From Citrobacter amalonaticus Y19 (GTDB lineage Bacteria; Pseudomonadota; Gammaproteobacteria; Enterobacterales; Enterobacteriaceae): a stretch of DNA of 64,000 bases. Position 1 is the stretch's first letter, and every line of letters begins with the position of its first letter. The notes under the pieces were generated by a model. The model was not told the origin of the DNA, searched no databases, and worked only from the letters and a program-made list of their open reading frames with translations. This document shows, one piece after another, positions 16,968 through 25,855 of the stretch. The translations under genes were made by a program, and so were the position numbers. The DNA is taken from positions 3,844,001 to 3,908,000 of the forward strand of contig NZ_CP011132.1 of the NCBI RefSeq assembly GCF_000981805.1. The letters are read 5' to 3'.

Positions 16968-16996
16968 CAAAAACAGGCCTCTCTGGGCCTGTTTTC
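16968..16996 (-). terminator. Intrinsic terminator of sspAB
   Basis: Read on the minus strand, GAAAACAGGCCC pairs with GGCCTGTTTTTG, closing on 16970-16979 / 16986-16995. A run of five T falls at 16973-16969. It starts 3 bp after the sspB stop codon. Confidence 0.85.
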
Positions 16997-16998
16997 AT

Positions 16999-17499
16999 CT
17001 ATTTAACAACACGTAATGCCGGTCGGCCACCACGCGGCGGCGGCGGATCGTCATCCGGGCTGTTGTCATCATCATGATCCGGCTTATCACCGTCAATGAC
17101 TGACATAACGGTTTCGCTCTCTGCACCAGATGCCGCATCATCATCATTGAGACTGGCAACATCCTCGTCATAGGCCGCTTCCGGTTCAAACATCGTTCCG
17201 GCACCGTTTTCACGCGCATAAATAGCCAACACTGCTGCTAACGGTACGGAAACCTGACGCGGAATTCCGCCGAAACGCGCGTTAAAACGCACTTCGTCGT
17301 TAGCCAGTTCCAGATTCCCCACCGCACGCGGCGCAATGTTCAGGACAATCTGTCCGTCGCGGGCATATTCCATTGGGACATGCACGCCAGGCAGCGTCAC
17401 ATCCACCACCAGGTGCGGCGTGAGTTGGTTGTCCAGCAACCACTCATAGAAAGCACGCAGCAGATACGGACGACGCGGTGTTAGCTGTGGCAAATCCAT
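16999..17499 (-). CDS. sspB: ClpXP specificity-enhancing factor SspB
   Basis: Adaptor that tethers ssrA-tagged and some other substrates to ClpXP. The N-terminal substrate-binding domain (about 1-110) is strongly conserved. It is followed by an acidic, Pro/Gly-rich flexible linker (about 115-158) and the C-terminal ClpX-binding tail RGGRPALRVVK. It is 166 aa. It follows sspA after 5 bp as a two-gene operon. Confidence 0.97.
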   Translation of the reverse strand: MDLPQLTPRRPYLLRAFYEWLLDNQLTPHLVVDVTLPGVHVPMEYARDGQIVLNIAPRAVGNLELANDEVRFNARFGGIPRQVSVPLAAVLAIYARENGAGTMFEPEAAYDEDVASLNDDDAASGAESETVMSVIDGDKPDHDDDNSPDDDPPPPRGGRPALRVVK

Positions 17500-17504
17500 C
17501 AGTA

Positions 17505-18143
17505 TTAACCCCGGCCAAGACGCATTTCGCGTTCAGCTTCGGTTAAGGACGCCAGGAAAGAATCACGTTCGAAGACGCGAGTCATGTAGCCTTTCAGCTC
17601 CTTCGCGCCCGCGCCACTGAACTCAATACCCAGTTGCGGCAGACGCCACAGCAGCGGTGCCAGGTAGCAATCCACCAGGCTGAATTCATCACTCAGGAAA
17701 TACGGTTTTTGACCGAATACCGGCGCAATCGCCTGCAGCTCTTCACGCAGCTGTTTGCGGGCAACGTCAGCTTCTGAAGCAGACCCGTTAACGATGACGT
17801 TCATCAACGTATACCAGTCTTTTTCGATACGGTGCATGTACAGGCGGCTTTCACCACGAGCCACCGGGTAAACCGGCATCAATGGCGGATGCGGGAAACG
17901 CTCATCCAGGTATTCCATAATGATGCGAGATTCCCACAGGGTCAGCTCACGATCCACCAGTGTCGGGACGCTCTGATTCGGGTTGAGGTCAATCAGATCC
18001 TGCGGGGGATTGTCCTTTTCCACGTGCTCGATCTCGAAACTTACACCTTTCTCCGCCAATACAATGCGGACCTGATGGCTATAGATGTCAGTAGGACCAG
18101 AAAACAGCGTCATTACCGAACGTTTGTTGGCAGCGACAGCCAT
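17505..18143 (-). CDS. sspA: Stringent starvation protein A SspA
   Basis: RNA polymerase-associated protein with a glutathione-S-transferase fold: thioredoxin-like N-terminal domain (about 8-85, SGPTDIYSHQVRIVLAEKG) and alpha-helical C-terminal domain (about 90-205). It lacks GST activity in the family; in E. coli it lowers H-NS levels and aids stationary-phase acid tolerance and phage P1 late transcription. It is 212 aa, the family length, with a strong GGAGG eight bases before the ATG. Confidence 0.97.
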   Translation of the reverse strand: MAVAANKRSVMTLFSGPTDIYSHQVRIVLAEKGVSFEIEHVEKDNPPQDLIDLNPNQSVPTLVDRELTLWESRIIMEYLDERFPHPPLMPVYPVARGESRLYMHRIEKDWYTLMNVIVNGSASEADVARKQLREELQAIAPVFGQKPYFLSDEFSLVDCYLAPLLWRLPQLGIEFSGAGAKELKGYMTRVFERDSFLASLTEAEREMRLGRG

Positions 18144-18386
18144 GAAAACCTCCAGGTATATTAAGAATTTTTACTGCTACCGGCCATCGCATGGCCAGTC
18201 AGAAGTGACGTCACCCACATCGGAAAAGTCATCATCGTTCAAAAAGCAAACAAAAAATGAGCAATACCCGATATTTGGGCAGAAAATTGGATGGTAGTTT
18301 ACCAGATTTTGTGACCTTTGTGGTGAGTCGATTCCGGAAATGGGGAAAAAGAGGGTTTTGTCAGAGGATTACGCCAGATTTATCCA
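18144..18386 (-). promoter_or_regulatory. sspA upstream region
   Basis: No gene is seen between sspA and the rpsI terminator. Two palindromes stand out in the presumed leader or promoter: GGCCAT-CGC-ATGGCC (18182-18196) and the perfect GTGACGTCAC (18205-18214). I could not place -35/-10 boxes with confidence. Confidence 0.45.
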
Positions 18387-18416
18387 TAAAAAAACCCGCC
18401 GAAGCGGGTTTTTTCG
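18387..18416 (-). terminator. Intrinsic terminator of rplM-rpsI
   Basis: AACCCGC-CGAA-GCGGGTT stem-loop (18393-18410) flanked by A-run on the left and T-run on the right, so it can act in both directions. It lies about 35 bp after the rpsI stop. Confidence 0.9.
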
Positions 18417-18447
18417 CCAACCGTAATCTGCCAGAGGCAGAAAACAA

Positions 18448-18840
18448 TTAACGTTTGGAGAACTGCGGACGACGACGTGCTTTACGCAGGCCGACTTTCT
18501 TACGTTCAACCTGACGAGCATCACGAGTAACGAAGCCAGCTTTACGCAGTTCGCCACGCAGGGACTCATCGTACTCCATCAGAGCGCGGGTGATACCGTG
18601 ACGGATCGCACCAGCCTGACCAGAGATACCACCACCTTTAACAGTGATGTACAGATCCAGTTTCTCAACCATGTCGACCAGTTCCAGCGGCTGACGAACT
18701 ACCATGCGGGCAGTTTCACGACCGAAGTACTGTTCCAGAGAACGTTGGTTGATAACGATTTTGCCGTTGCCCGGTTTGATGAAAACGCGAGCTGCGGAAC
18801 TTTTGCGGCGACCAGTGCCGTAGTATTGATTTTCAGCCAT
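18448..18840 (-). CDS. rpsI: 30S ribosomal protein S9
   Basis: Ribosomal protein S9 of the small-subunit head; its C-terminal tail reaches the P-site tRNA. The 130-aa length, the [13 protein letters not shown] opening, the [16 protein letters not shown] segment and the conserved basic end [11 protein letters not shown] are all typical. It follows rplM after 15 bp in the usual rplM-rpsI operon. Confidence 0.99.
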
Positions 18841-18855
18841 TGCCTATAATCCCGA

Positions 18856-19284
18856 TTAGATGTCAAGAACTTGCGGTTGCTGTGCCGCGTGGTTGTGCTC
18901 GTTGCCAGCGTAAACTTTCAGTTTACGGAACATAGCACGACCCAGCGGGCCTTTTGGCAGCATGCCTTTAACCGCGATTTCAATCACACGCTCAGGACGG
19001 CGGGCAATCATCTCTTCAAAGGTCGCTTCTTTGATACCACCGATGTGGCCGGTGTGGTGATAGTACACTTTGTCAGTACGCTTGTTGCCGGTTACAGCAA
19101 CTTTGTCAGCGTTCAGAACGATGATGTAATCACCGGTATCTACGTGCGGAGTGTATTCCGCTTTATGCTTACCGCGCAGGCGACGAGCCAGTTCAGAAGC
19201 CAGACGGCCCAGAGTTTTACCGGTCGCGTCAACAACGTACCAGTCGCGTTTTACGGTTTCTGGTTTAGCTGTAAAAGTTTTCAT
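18856..19284 (-). CDS. rplM: 50S ribosomal protein L13
   Basis: Early-assembly protein of the large subunit. Start 19284 (MKTFTAKPETVKRDW) gives 142 aa, identical in length to E. coli. A further 15 codons upstream are open to 19329, but nothing supports their use. Conserved segments include HTGHIGGIK and KGMLPKGPLGR. In E. coli L13 is an autorepressor acting on its own leader; a roughly 160-nt leader is predicted here too. Confidence 0.98.
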   Translation of the reverse strand: MKTFTAKPETVKRDWYVVDATGKTLGRLASELARRLRGKHKAEYTPHVDTGDYIIVLNADKVAVTGNKRTDKVYYHHTGHIGGIKEATFEEMIARRPERVIEIAVKGMLPKGPLGRAMFRKLKVYAGNEHNHAAQQPQVLDI

Positions 19285-19447
19285 TAAAAGCTTACCCAAT
19301 AAATAAGTTACACGTTGGTGAACACCCAAACGTTATGTCAGTTGAGGTTCACACGACAAAGACCGGCAAACCTACCCCTTCGAATAGCCAATGCCAGCAC
19401 ACAAAAAGTTTTGGGAAAAAAACTTTCTTGTAACGTGGGGTCGCAAG

Positions 19448-19453
19448 ATTATA
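19448..19453 (-). promoter_or_regulatory. Candidate -10 box of the rplM-rpsI promoter
   Basis: Minus-strand TATAAT followed by the GC-rich stretch CTTGCGACCCC, a pattern of growth-rate/ppGpp-controlled ribosomal promoters. No good -35 lies at the right distance. It predicts a leader of roughly 160 nt before rplM, compatible with the known L13 autoregulation. Confidence 0.55.
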
Positions 19454-19515
19454 GAGAAGTCGAGGTCAAAGATCGACCCCTAAATGTGATTTGCTCAACA
19501 GTTTGTTGGCAGCCG

Positions 19516-20640
19516 TCAGGGCATATGCTCTCGCTTCAGATACTCTTCGCTCTGCATCTCCTGCAATCGCGACAGACAGCGCTGAAATTCGAACTTCAAT
19601 CGCTCGCCCTGATACACCTCATAGAGAGGCACGGCGGCGCTAACCACCAGCTTGACGTGGCGCTCGTAAAATTCATCCACCAGCGCGATAAAACGGCGCG
19701 CTTCGCTTTCCATCAGCGGCGTCATCACCGGGACGTCAAACAGCATGACGGTGTGGAACAACCGGGAAAGCGCAATGTAGTCATGCTGGCTACGGGCATC
19801 GATACACAGGGTGTGGAATGACACCGCCAGCGTCTGGTTTTCCATACCCAGCGTCGGCAACGGACGGTGATTGATCTCCAGAACCGGTCCCTGTTCACGT
19901 TTGACACCCGCCAGCGCCAGCCAGAGGTTGTCCATCTGCTGCTGCGTTTCATTGTTCAGCGGTGAGAGCCACAAATGCGCCTGGGTCAATGTCCGCAGAC
20001 GATAATCCACGCCAGCGTCTACGTTCATGATGTCACAATGTTGTTTAATCGCATCGATCGCGGGAAGAAAACGCGTGCGCTGTAATCCGTTACGATAGAG
20101 CTCATCAGGCGGAATGTTCGATGTCGCCACCAGCGTAATACCGCGCGCAAACAGCGCTTTCATCAGGCCGCCGAGCAGCATGGCGTCCGTAATATCAGAA
20201 ACAAAAAACTCATCAAAGCACAGCACATCCGTCTCGGCCTTAAAGCGGTCGGCCAGGGTTTCAAGCGGATCGGTTTGCCCCTGCAGAGCCGTTAACTCCT
20301 CATGCACGCGCAGCATGAAGCGATGGAAGTGCAGGCGCTGCTTACGAACGCCTGGCAGGCTATGGTAGAACAGATCCATCAGCCAGGTTTTCCCTCGCCC
20401 TACGCCCCCCCACATATATAAGCCTCGCACCGGAGCATTGTGTGCCGCTTCTTTTTTCCCCAACAGCTTACCGACGCGGGACATAAACCCTTTTGTTTCA
20501 GGCGTTGAGGTTTTGTTCGAGGTCAACGCCTGGTAAATGATTTCCAGACGATCGACCGCCTCTTTTTGCACGTCGTCGGGCTGGTGAGTACCCTCGTTAA
20601 TGGCTTTCAGATAACGTGATGTAGGGGTAAAGCTCTGCAT
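19516..20640 (-). CDS. zapE: Cell division ATPase ZapE
   Basis: AFG1-like AAA ATPase that in E. coli acts at the constricting Z-ring under low oxygen or stress. The Walker A motif is GGVGRGKTWL (about 74-83) and Walker B is VLCFDEFFVSD (about 137-147), followed by a sensor-type ATSNIPPDELY. It is 374 aa, one short of the remembered E. coli length. It is divergent from zapG, and both affect division and the envelope. Confidence 0.94.
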   Translation of the reverse strand: MQSFTPTSRYLKAINEGTHQPDDVQKEAVDRLEIIYQALTSNKTSTPETKGFMSRVGKLLGKKEAAHNAPVRGLYMWGGVGRGKTWLMDLFYHSLPGVRKQRLHFHRFMLRVHEELTALQGQTDPLETLADRFKAETDVLCFDEFFVSDITDAMLLGGLMKALFARGITLVATSNIPPDELYRNGLQRTRFLPAIDAIKQHCDIMNVDAGVDYRLRTLTQAHLWLSPLNNETQQQMDNLWLALAGVKREQGPVLEINHRPLPTLGMENQTLAVSFHTLCIDARSQHDYIALSRLFHTVMLFDVPVMTPLMESEARRFIALVDEFYERHVKLVVSAAVPLYEVYQGERLKFEFQRCLSRLQEMQSEEYLKREHMP

Positions 20641-20832
20641 GATGTTCTTGTTATTCCTTGAAAATCGGTGTGCCGTCGTTCACGGTTGACGAAAAAAAGG
20701 CCGTTCTACACTACGCGATATAAAGACGGGATTCCACTTCTGCGGGATTAGCGGTTATAGTGGCAGTATCAGGCGCGGGCATGGAGCCTAAAGCCAACAC
20801 CCTACGGAAACAAAAGACAACGGGAGATGTTC

Positions 20833-21231
20833 ATGACCTGGGAATATGCGCTAATTGGGTTAGTCGTCGGCATCATCGTCGGTGCTGTAGCCATGCGTTT
20901 TGGCAACCGGAAATTACGCCAGCAACAGGCGTTGCAGTACGAACTGGAAAAAAATAAAGCCGAGCTGGAAGAGTATCGCGAAGAGTTGGTCAGCCATTTT
21001 GCCCGCAGCGCCGAGTTGCTGGACACCATGGCCCACGATTACCGCCAGCTGTATCAGCACATGGCGAAAAGCTCCAGCAGCCTGCTGCCGGAACTGTCAG
21101 CGGAATCTAACCCGTTCCGTAACCGTCTGGCCGAGTCTGAAGCCAGCAACGACCAGGCGCCAGTACAAATGCCGCGTGATTATTCCGAAGGCGCATCCGG
21201 CCTGCTGCGTAGTGGTGCAAAGCGCGACTAA
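20833..21231 (+). CDS. zapG: Z-ring/envelope biogenesis protein ZapG (YhcB)
   Basis: Inner-membrane protein with one N-terminal transmembrane helix (about 3-22, WEYALIGLVVGIIVGAVAM), a basic stop-transfer segment and a long cytoplasmic coiled coil (about 28-90), ending in a disordered tail. The family (DUF1043) links division and cell-envelope synthesis. Start 20833 (MTWEYAL) gives 132 aa, as in E. coli; GGGAGA lies six bases upstream. An ATG two codons earlier overlaps that ribosome site and is unlikely. Confidence 0.94.
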   Translation: MTWEYALIGLVVGIIVGAVAMRFGNRKLRQQQALQYELEKNKAELEEYREELVSHFARSAELLDTMAHDYRQLYQHMAKSSSSLLPELSAESNPFRNRLAESEASNDQAPVQMPRDYSEGASGLLRSGAKRD

Positions 21232-21255
21232 CCGCACATCGTTAATATTTTTCCT

Positions 21256-21274
21256 GGGCGCAGCGATTGCGCCC
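21256..21274 (+). terminator. Possible zapG terminator hairpin
   Basis: Perfect 7-bp stem GGGCGCA/TGCGCCC with loop GCGAT, 25 bp after the zapG stop. Only a broken pyrimidine run (ACCTCTTCTCTCC) follows, so termination may be partial. Confidence 0.5.
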
Positions 21275-21399
21275 ACCTCTTCTCTCCCGTCCCGACTATC
21301 ATTTAATCATTATCCGCATTGTTAGCAGATTGAAAATTCAATAACATCAAACTGTTTTGAATCGTCTTCCCCTTTACTCAAGGTACGAGAGCAGGATCA

Positions 21400-22767
21400 A
21401 TGAAAATACAAACCCAGCTGTTGAGTGCATTAGCGTTAAGTGTCGGGTTAACTCTCTCGGCGCCATTTCAGGCCATTGCGTCGATTCCAGGCCAGGTTCC
21501 CGGCCAGCCCGCGCTTCCCAGTCTCGCCCCGATGCTCGAAAAGGTGCTGCCTGCCGTCGTCAGCGTGAAGGTTGAAGGCACCGCGCCCCAAACGCAGAAA
21601 GTCCCGGAAGAGTTTAAAAAATTCTTTGGTGATGACCTGCCGGATCAGCAGGCGCAGCCGTTTGAAGGGCTGGGTTCCGGGGTCATTATCGACGCCGCGA
21701 AAGGCTATGTGCTGACCAATAACCACGTGATTAATCAGGCGCAGAAGATCAGCGTTCAACTGAATGATGGGCGTGAATTCGAGGCCAAACTGATTGGCAG
21801 CGACGATCAAAGCGACATCGCCCTGCTGCAAATTCAAAACGCCAGCAAGCTGACACAAATCGCCATCGCCGATTCGGATAAACTGCGCGTCGGTGATTTC
21901 GCCGTGGCAGTCGGCAACCCGTTTGGTCTGGGGCAAACCGCGACCTCCGGTATCGTCTCGGCGCTGGGGCGCAGCGGGTTGAATCTGGAAGGTCTGGAAA
22001 ACTTTATTCAAACCGACGCCTCTATTAACCGCGGGAACTCCGGCGGCGCGCTGCTTAACCTGAACGGTGAGCTGATCGGCATTAACACCGCCATCCTTGC
22101 GCCTGGCGGCGGCAGCGTCGGGATCGGTTTTGCCATCCCCAGCAATATGGCCCGCATTCTGGCACAGCAACTGATCCAGTTTGGTGAAATCAAGCGCGGT
22201 CTGCTGGGCATTAAAGGGACCGAAATGACTGCCGACATCGCCAAAGCGTTCAAGATGGACGTGCAGCGCGGTGCCTTTGTCAGTGAAGTGCTGCCGAACT
22301 CCGGTTCAGCCAAAGCAGGCATTAAGTCCGGCGATGTGATCACCAGCCTCAACGGCAAATCGCTCAACAGTTTTGCCGAGCTGCGTTCCCGGATTGCCAC
22401 CACAGAACCCGGCACCAAAGTGAAGCTGGGTCTGTTGCGTAACGGCAAGCCGCTGGAGGTGGAAGTGACGCTCGATACCAGCACCTCATCGTCTGCCAGC
22501 GCGGAGATGATTGCCCCGGCATTGCAGGGAGCGACACTGAGCGATGGTCAGCTCAAAGACGGCAGTAAAGGCATCAAAATTGACAGCGTTGAAAAGAGCA
22601 GTCCCGCCGCACAGGCTGGCCTGCAAAAGGATGATGTGATCATCGGAGTCAACCGTGACCGGGTGAACTCTATCGCTGAAATGCGCAAAGTGCTGGAAGC
22701 CAAACCGTCCATCATTGCGCTACAGATCGTCCGCGGAAACGAGAGCATTTATCTGCTTCTGCGCTAA
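21400..22767 (+). CDS. degQ: Periplasmic serine endoprotease DegQ
   Basis: HtrA-family protease and chaperone of the periplasm. The signal peptide runs to about residue 27 (SAPFQAIA). The trypsin-like domain has the catalytic triad His109 (TNNHVI), Asp139 (SDIALL) and Ser214 (GNSGGALLN). Two PDZ domains follow (about 260-355 and 370-450). It is 455 aa, the E. coli length, and lacks the longer Q-linker typical of DegP. degS lies 90 bp downstream on the same strand. Confidence 0.96.
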   Translation: MKIQTQLLSALALSVGLTLSAPFQAIASIPGQVPGQPALPSLAPMLEKVLPAVVSVKVEGTAPQTQKVPEEFKKFFGDDLPDQQAQPFEGLGSGVIIDAAKGYVLTNNHVINQAQKISVQLNDGREFEAKLIGSDDQSDIALLQIQNASKLTQIAIADSDKLRVGDFAVAVGNPFGLGQTATSGIVSALGRSGLNLEGLENFIQTDASINRGNSGGALLNLNGELIGINTAILAPGGGSVGIGFAIPSNMARILAQQLIQFGEIKRGLLGIKGTEMTADIAKAFKMDVQRGAFVSEVLPNSGSAKAGIKSGDVITSLNGKSLNSFAELRSRIATTEPGTKVKLGLLRNGKPLEVEVTLDTSTSSSASAEMIAPALQGATLSDGQLKDGSKGIKIDSVEKSSPAAQAGLQKDDVIIGVNRDRVNSIAEMRKVLEAKPSIIALQIVRGNESIYLLLR

Positions 22768-22776
22768 ATCCAGACC

Positions 22777-22808
22777 ACCGGACATCAGCCTCGCGTGTGA
22801 TGTCCGGT
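22777..22808 (+). terminator. Hairpin between degQ and degS
   Basis: Perfect 11-bp inverted repeat ACCGGACATCA (22777-22787) / TGATGTCCGGT (22798-22808) with a 10-nt loop. It begins 9 bp after the degQ stop and has no T-run, so it is either a weak terminator or an mRNA-end stabiliser. Confidence 0.6.
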
Positions 22809-22857
22809 TAACTCGTGATATGCTGCTGCCGTTCCCTTTATTAATGACGCCTCCATC

Positions 22858-23925
22858 ATGTTAGTGAAGCTCTTACGTTCGGTCGCAATTGGTTTGATTG
22901 TTGGCGCCATTCTTCTGGCCGCCATGCCTTCGCTTCGCAAAATCAACACGCTTTCTGCGCCGCAATATGACAGCGCTGACGAGACGCCCGCCAGCTATAA
23001 CTCTGCGGTACGTCGCGCGGCCCCTGCTGTGGTCAACGTCTACAACCGCAGTATGAACAGCACCGCACATAATCAACTTGAAATCCGCACCCTGGGTTCT
23101 GGTGTGATTATGGATCAGCGCGGCTACATCATTACCAACAAGCATGTGATCAACGACGCCGATCAGATTATCGTCGCCTTACAGGATGGACGCGTGTTTG
23201 AAGCGCTGCTGGTCGGCTCCGATACGTTGACCGATCTGGCGGTGCTGAAAATCAACGCCACCGGCGGTCTGCCGACGATTCCGATCAATGCCGGACGTTC
23301 ACCGCATATCGGCGATGTGGTGCTGGCGATCGGTAACCCCTATAACCTCGGACAGACCATCACTCAGGGCATTATCAGCGCCACAGGGCGTATCGGCCTG
23401 AACCCAACCGGACGGCAGAACTTCCTGCAAACGGATGCCTCTATCAACCACGGTAACTCCGGCGGCGCACTGGTGAACTCGCTGGGCGAACTCATGGGCA
23501 TCAACACCCTGTCGTTTGATAAAAGCAATGACGGTGAAACGCCAGAAGGGATCGGCTTTGCCATTCCGTTCCAGTTGGCGACCAAGATTATGGATAAGCT
23601 GATCCGCGATGGTCGTGTTATCCGTGGCTATATTGGGATTGGCGGTCGTGAAATCGCCCCACTGCACACCCAGGGCGGCGGCATGGATCAGATTCAGGGG
23701 ATCGTCGTGAACGAAGTGGCACCAGATGGCCCAGCGGCGCAGGCCGGTATTCAGGTTAACGATCTGATTATCTCTGTGAACAGCAAACCTGCGGTCTCCG
23801 CACTGGAAACCATGGACCAGGTGGCAGAGATTCGCCCTGGGTCAGTGATTCCGGTGATTGTTATGCGTGATGATAAGCAACTGACGCTGCAGGTCACCAT
23901 TCAGGAATACCCGGCAACAAATTAG
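22858..23925 (+). CDS. degS: Site-1 protease DegS, sigma-E stress sensor
   Basis: Inner-membrane-anchored periplasmic HtrA protease that cleaves RseA when its PDZ domain binds exposed outer-membrane-protein C termini. It has one N-terminal membrane anchor (about 4-25), a protease domain with His96 (TNKHVI), Asp126 (TDLAVL) and Ser201 (GNSGGALVN), and a single PDZ domain (about 255-350). It is 355 aa, identical in length and catalytic numbering to E. coli DegS. Unlike DegQ it is not expected to be released from the membrane. Confidence 0.97.
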   Translation: MLVKLLRSVAIGLIVGAILLAAMPSLRKINTLSAPQYDSADETPASYNSAVRRAAPAVVNVYNRSMNSTAHNQLEIRTLGSGVIMDQRGYIITNKHVINDADQIIVALQDGRVFEALLVGSDTLTDLAVLKINATGGLPTIPINAGRSPHIGDVVLAIGNPYNLGQTITQGIISATGRIGLNPTGRQNFLQTDASINHGNSGGALVNSLGELMGINTLSFDKSNDGETPEGIGFAIPFQLATKIMDKLIRDGRVIRGYIGIGGREIAPLHTQGGGMDQIQGIVVNEVAPDGPAAQAGIQVNDLIISVNSKPAVSALETMDQVAEIRPGSVIPVIVMRDDKQLTLQVTIQEYPATN

Positions 23926-23937
23926 CCTTCACTGAGA

Positions 23938-23970
23938 TGTAAAAAAACCGGAGCTGGCTCCGGTTTTTTA
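23938..23970. terminator. Bidirectional terminator between degS and mdh
   Basis: AAAAAACCGGAG-CTGG-CTCCGGTTTTTT: GC stem with A-run on one side and T-run on the other, between convergent degS and mdh. Confidence 0.92.
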
Positions 23971-23985
23971 TGCGTCACGATGAGT

Positions 23986-24022
23986 TTGTAGGCCGGATAA
24001 GGTGTTTACACCGCCATCCGGC
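23986..24022. repeat. REP element downstream of mdh
   Basis: TTTGTAGGCCGGATAAGG ... CCGCCATCCGGC: a single REP unit with the characteristic GCCGGAT/ATCCGGC arms, 8 bp past the mdh stop codon. Confidence 0.85.
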
Positions 24023-24030
24023 AATCGTAC

Positions 24031-24969
24031 TTATTTGTTAACGAACTCTTCGCCCAGTTGAATATCTTTCTTCAGGGTATCCAGCATGCCTTCCAGCGCG
24101 TTCTGCTCGAATGCGCTCAGTTTGCCGATAGACTGACGCTCTTCCACGCCGTTTTTACCCAGCAGTAGCGGCTGAGAGAAGAAACGTGCGTACTGGCCAT
24201 CGCCTTCAACGTAGGCACATTCTACAACGCCTTTTTCACCCTGCAGTGCGCGAACCAGTGAAAGACCGAAACGCGCGGCCGCCTGGCCCATCGACAGGGT
24301 TGCCGATCCGCCACCCGCCTTCGCTTCAACCACTTCAGTACCTGCGTTCTGAATACGCTTGGTCAGGTCAGCCACTTCCTGGTCAGTGAAACTTACGCCC
24401 GGGATCTGCGACAGCAGTGGCAGAATGGTCACGCCAGAGTGTCCGCCGATAACCGGAACTTCCACTTCAGTCGGCAGCTTACCTTTCAGTTCCGCTACAA
24501 AAGTGTTGGAGCGGATAATGTCCAGCGTGGTCACGCCAAACAGTTTATTTTTGTCGTAAACGCCCGCTTTTTTCAGTACTTCTGCTGCAATAGCGACGGT
24601 GGTGTTCACCGGGTTGGTAATGATACCGATGCAGGCTTTCGGACAGGTCGTCGCGATCTGCTGTACCAGGTTCTTCACGATGCCCGCATTGACGTTAAAC
24701 AGGTCGGAACGGTCCATACCCGGTTTACGCGCCACACCTGCGGAGATCAGCACCACGTCAGCACCGTGCAGTGCCGGGGTCGCGTCTTCACCGGAGAAGC
24801 CTTTGATTTTCACAGCAGTTGGGATATGGCTCAAATCTACAGCCACACCGGGAGTCACTGGAGCGATGTCGTACAGGGAGAGTTCTGAACCTGAAGGCAG
24901 TTGGGTTTTTAACAGTAGTGCAAGCGCCTGGCCGATACCGCCAGCAGCGCCGAGGACTGCGACTTTCAT
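24031..24969 (-). CDS. mdh: Malate dehydrogenase
   Basis: NAD-dependent TCA-cycle enzyme that interconverts malate and oxaloacetate. The N-terminal dinucleotide motif is GAAGGIGQAL (about 8-17). Substrate-binding arginines lie in VARKPGMDRSDL, and the active-site His in IGGHSGVTILP. It is 312 aa, the usual gammaproteobacterial length. AGGAGT lies eight bases before the ATG. Transcription starts in the 415-bp gap shared with divergent argR. Confidence 0.98.
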   Translation of the reverse strand: MKVAVLGAAGGIGQALALLLKTQLPSGSELSLYDIAPVTPGVAVDLSHIPTAVKIKGFSGEDATPALHGADVVLISAGVARKPGMDRSDLFNVNAGIVKNLVQQIATTCPKACIGIITNPVNTTVAIAAEVLKKAGVYDKNKLFGVTTLDIIRSNTFVAELKGKLPTEVEVPVIGGHSGVTILPLLSQIPGVSFTDQEVADLTKRIQNAGTEVVEAKAGGGSATLSMGQAAARFGLSLVRALQGEKGVVECAYVEGDGQYARFFSQPLLLGKNGVEERQSIGKLSAFEQNALEGMLDTLKKDIQLGEEFVNK

Positions 24970-25384
24970 CCTAAACTCCTTATTATATTGATAAACTAAG
25001 TGTTTGTTGCTCCGCGGCGGCGACGTTAAACCACAACTTCAATGAATACAATCACCCGTATTCAATTCTGTGTTGTCACGCGAATTTAGCTTTTATGCAT
25101 TTAATTGCCGTAATCCGAAGATGTCTGTGCAGTAGAGCAACTTTCCAACAGGTGGTGACAATATACCCTACTGTCAGCCCAAAACAACATCAATTTGATA
25201 ACAATTAATTTACTTTTAAGCTTATTTGCGAGGCGTGACACAGGCATGTTTCTTGATAACAAAATTTGATAAAATTCCGCTCTTTCATAACATTATTTCA
25301 GCCTTCATTTGGGCAGACCGTTTGCATAAAAATTCATCTGTATGCATAATAATGTTGTTTCCACTCTCATACTACGGGTGACTT
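24970..25384. promoter_or_regulatory. mdh-argR divergent control region
   Basis: No gene is seen here. The mdh side holds an inverted repeat TGAATAC (25043-25049) / GTATTCA (25058-25064), perhaps part of mdh control. The centre is AT-rich. The argR side ends in two ARG-box-like sequences (listed separately). I did not find a confident -35/-10 pair for either gene. Confidence 0.5.
25321..25356 (+). promoter_or_regulatory. Tandem ARG boxes of the argR promoter
   Basis: Two adjacent 18-bp sites, TTTGCATAAAAATTCATC (25321-25338) and TGTATGCATAATAATGTT (25339-25356), resemble the ARG-box consensus WNTNAATWWWWATTNANW. They lie 29 bp before argR, where the E. coli gene is known to be autoregulated. 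Confidence 0.75.
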
Positions 25385-25855
25385 ATGCGAAGCTCAGCTA
25401 AGCAAGAAGAATTAGTTAAAGCGTTCAAAGCGCTACTTAAAGAAGAAAAATTCAGCTCTCAGGGCGAAATTGTCCTCGCATTGCAGGATCAGGGCTTTGA
25501 TAACATCAACCAGTCCAAAGTTTCACGCATGCTGACAAAGTTTGGGGCTGTTCGTACACGCAACGCAAAAATGGAGATGGTGTACTGCCTCCCGGCTGAA
25601 CTGGGCGTCCCCACCACCTCCAGCCCACTGAAAAACCTGGTTCTTGATATCGACTTTAACGATGCCGTGGTGGTGATCCACACAAGCCCTGGTGCGGCGC
25701 AGTTGATCGCCCGCCTGCTGGACTCCCTGGGCAAAGCAGAAGGTATTCTCGGTACCATCGCCGGGGATGACACCATTTTTACCACCCCGGCCAATGGCTT
25801 TACGGTGAAAGATCTCTACGAAGCCATTCTTGAACTGTTCGAACAAGAGCTTTGA
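25385..25855 (+). CDS. argR: Arginine repressor ArgR
   Basis: Hexameric arginine-responsive regulator of arginine synthesis and breakdown and an accessory factor in cer/XerCD recombination. It has an N-terminal winged helix (about 1-75, with the INQSKVSRMLTKFGAVRTRN recognition region) and a C-terminal oligomerisation and arginine-binding domain (about 82-156, with GTIAGDDTIF). It is 156 aa, nearly identical to E. coli. Confidence 0.98.
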   Translation: MRSSAKQEELVKAFKALLKEEKFSSQGEIVLALQDQGFDNINQSKVSRMLTKFGAVRTRNAKMEMVYCLPAELGVPTTSSPLKNLVLDIDFNDAVVVIHTSPGAAQLIARLLDSLGKAEGILGTIAGDDTIFTTPANGFTVKDLYEAILELFEQEL

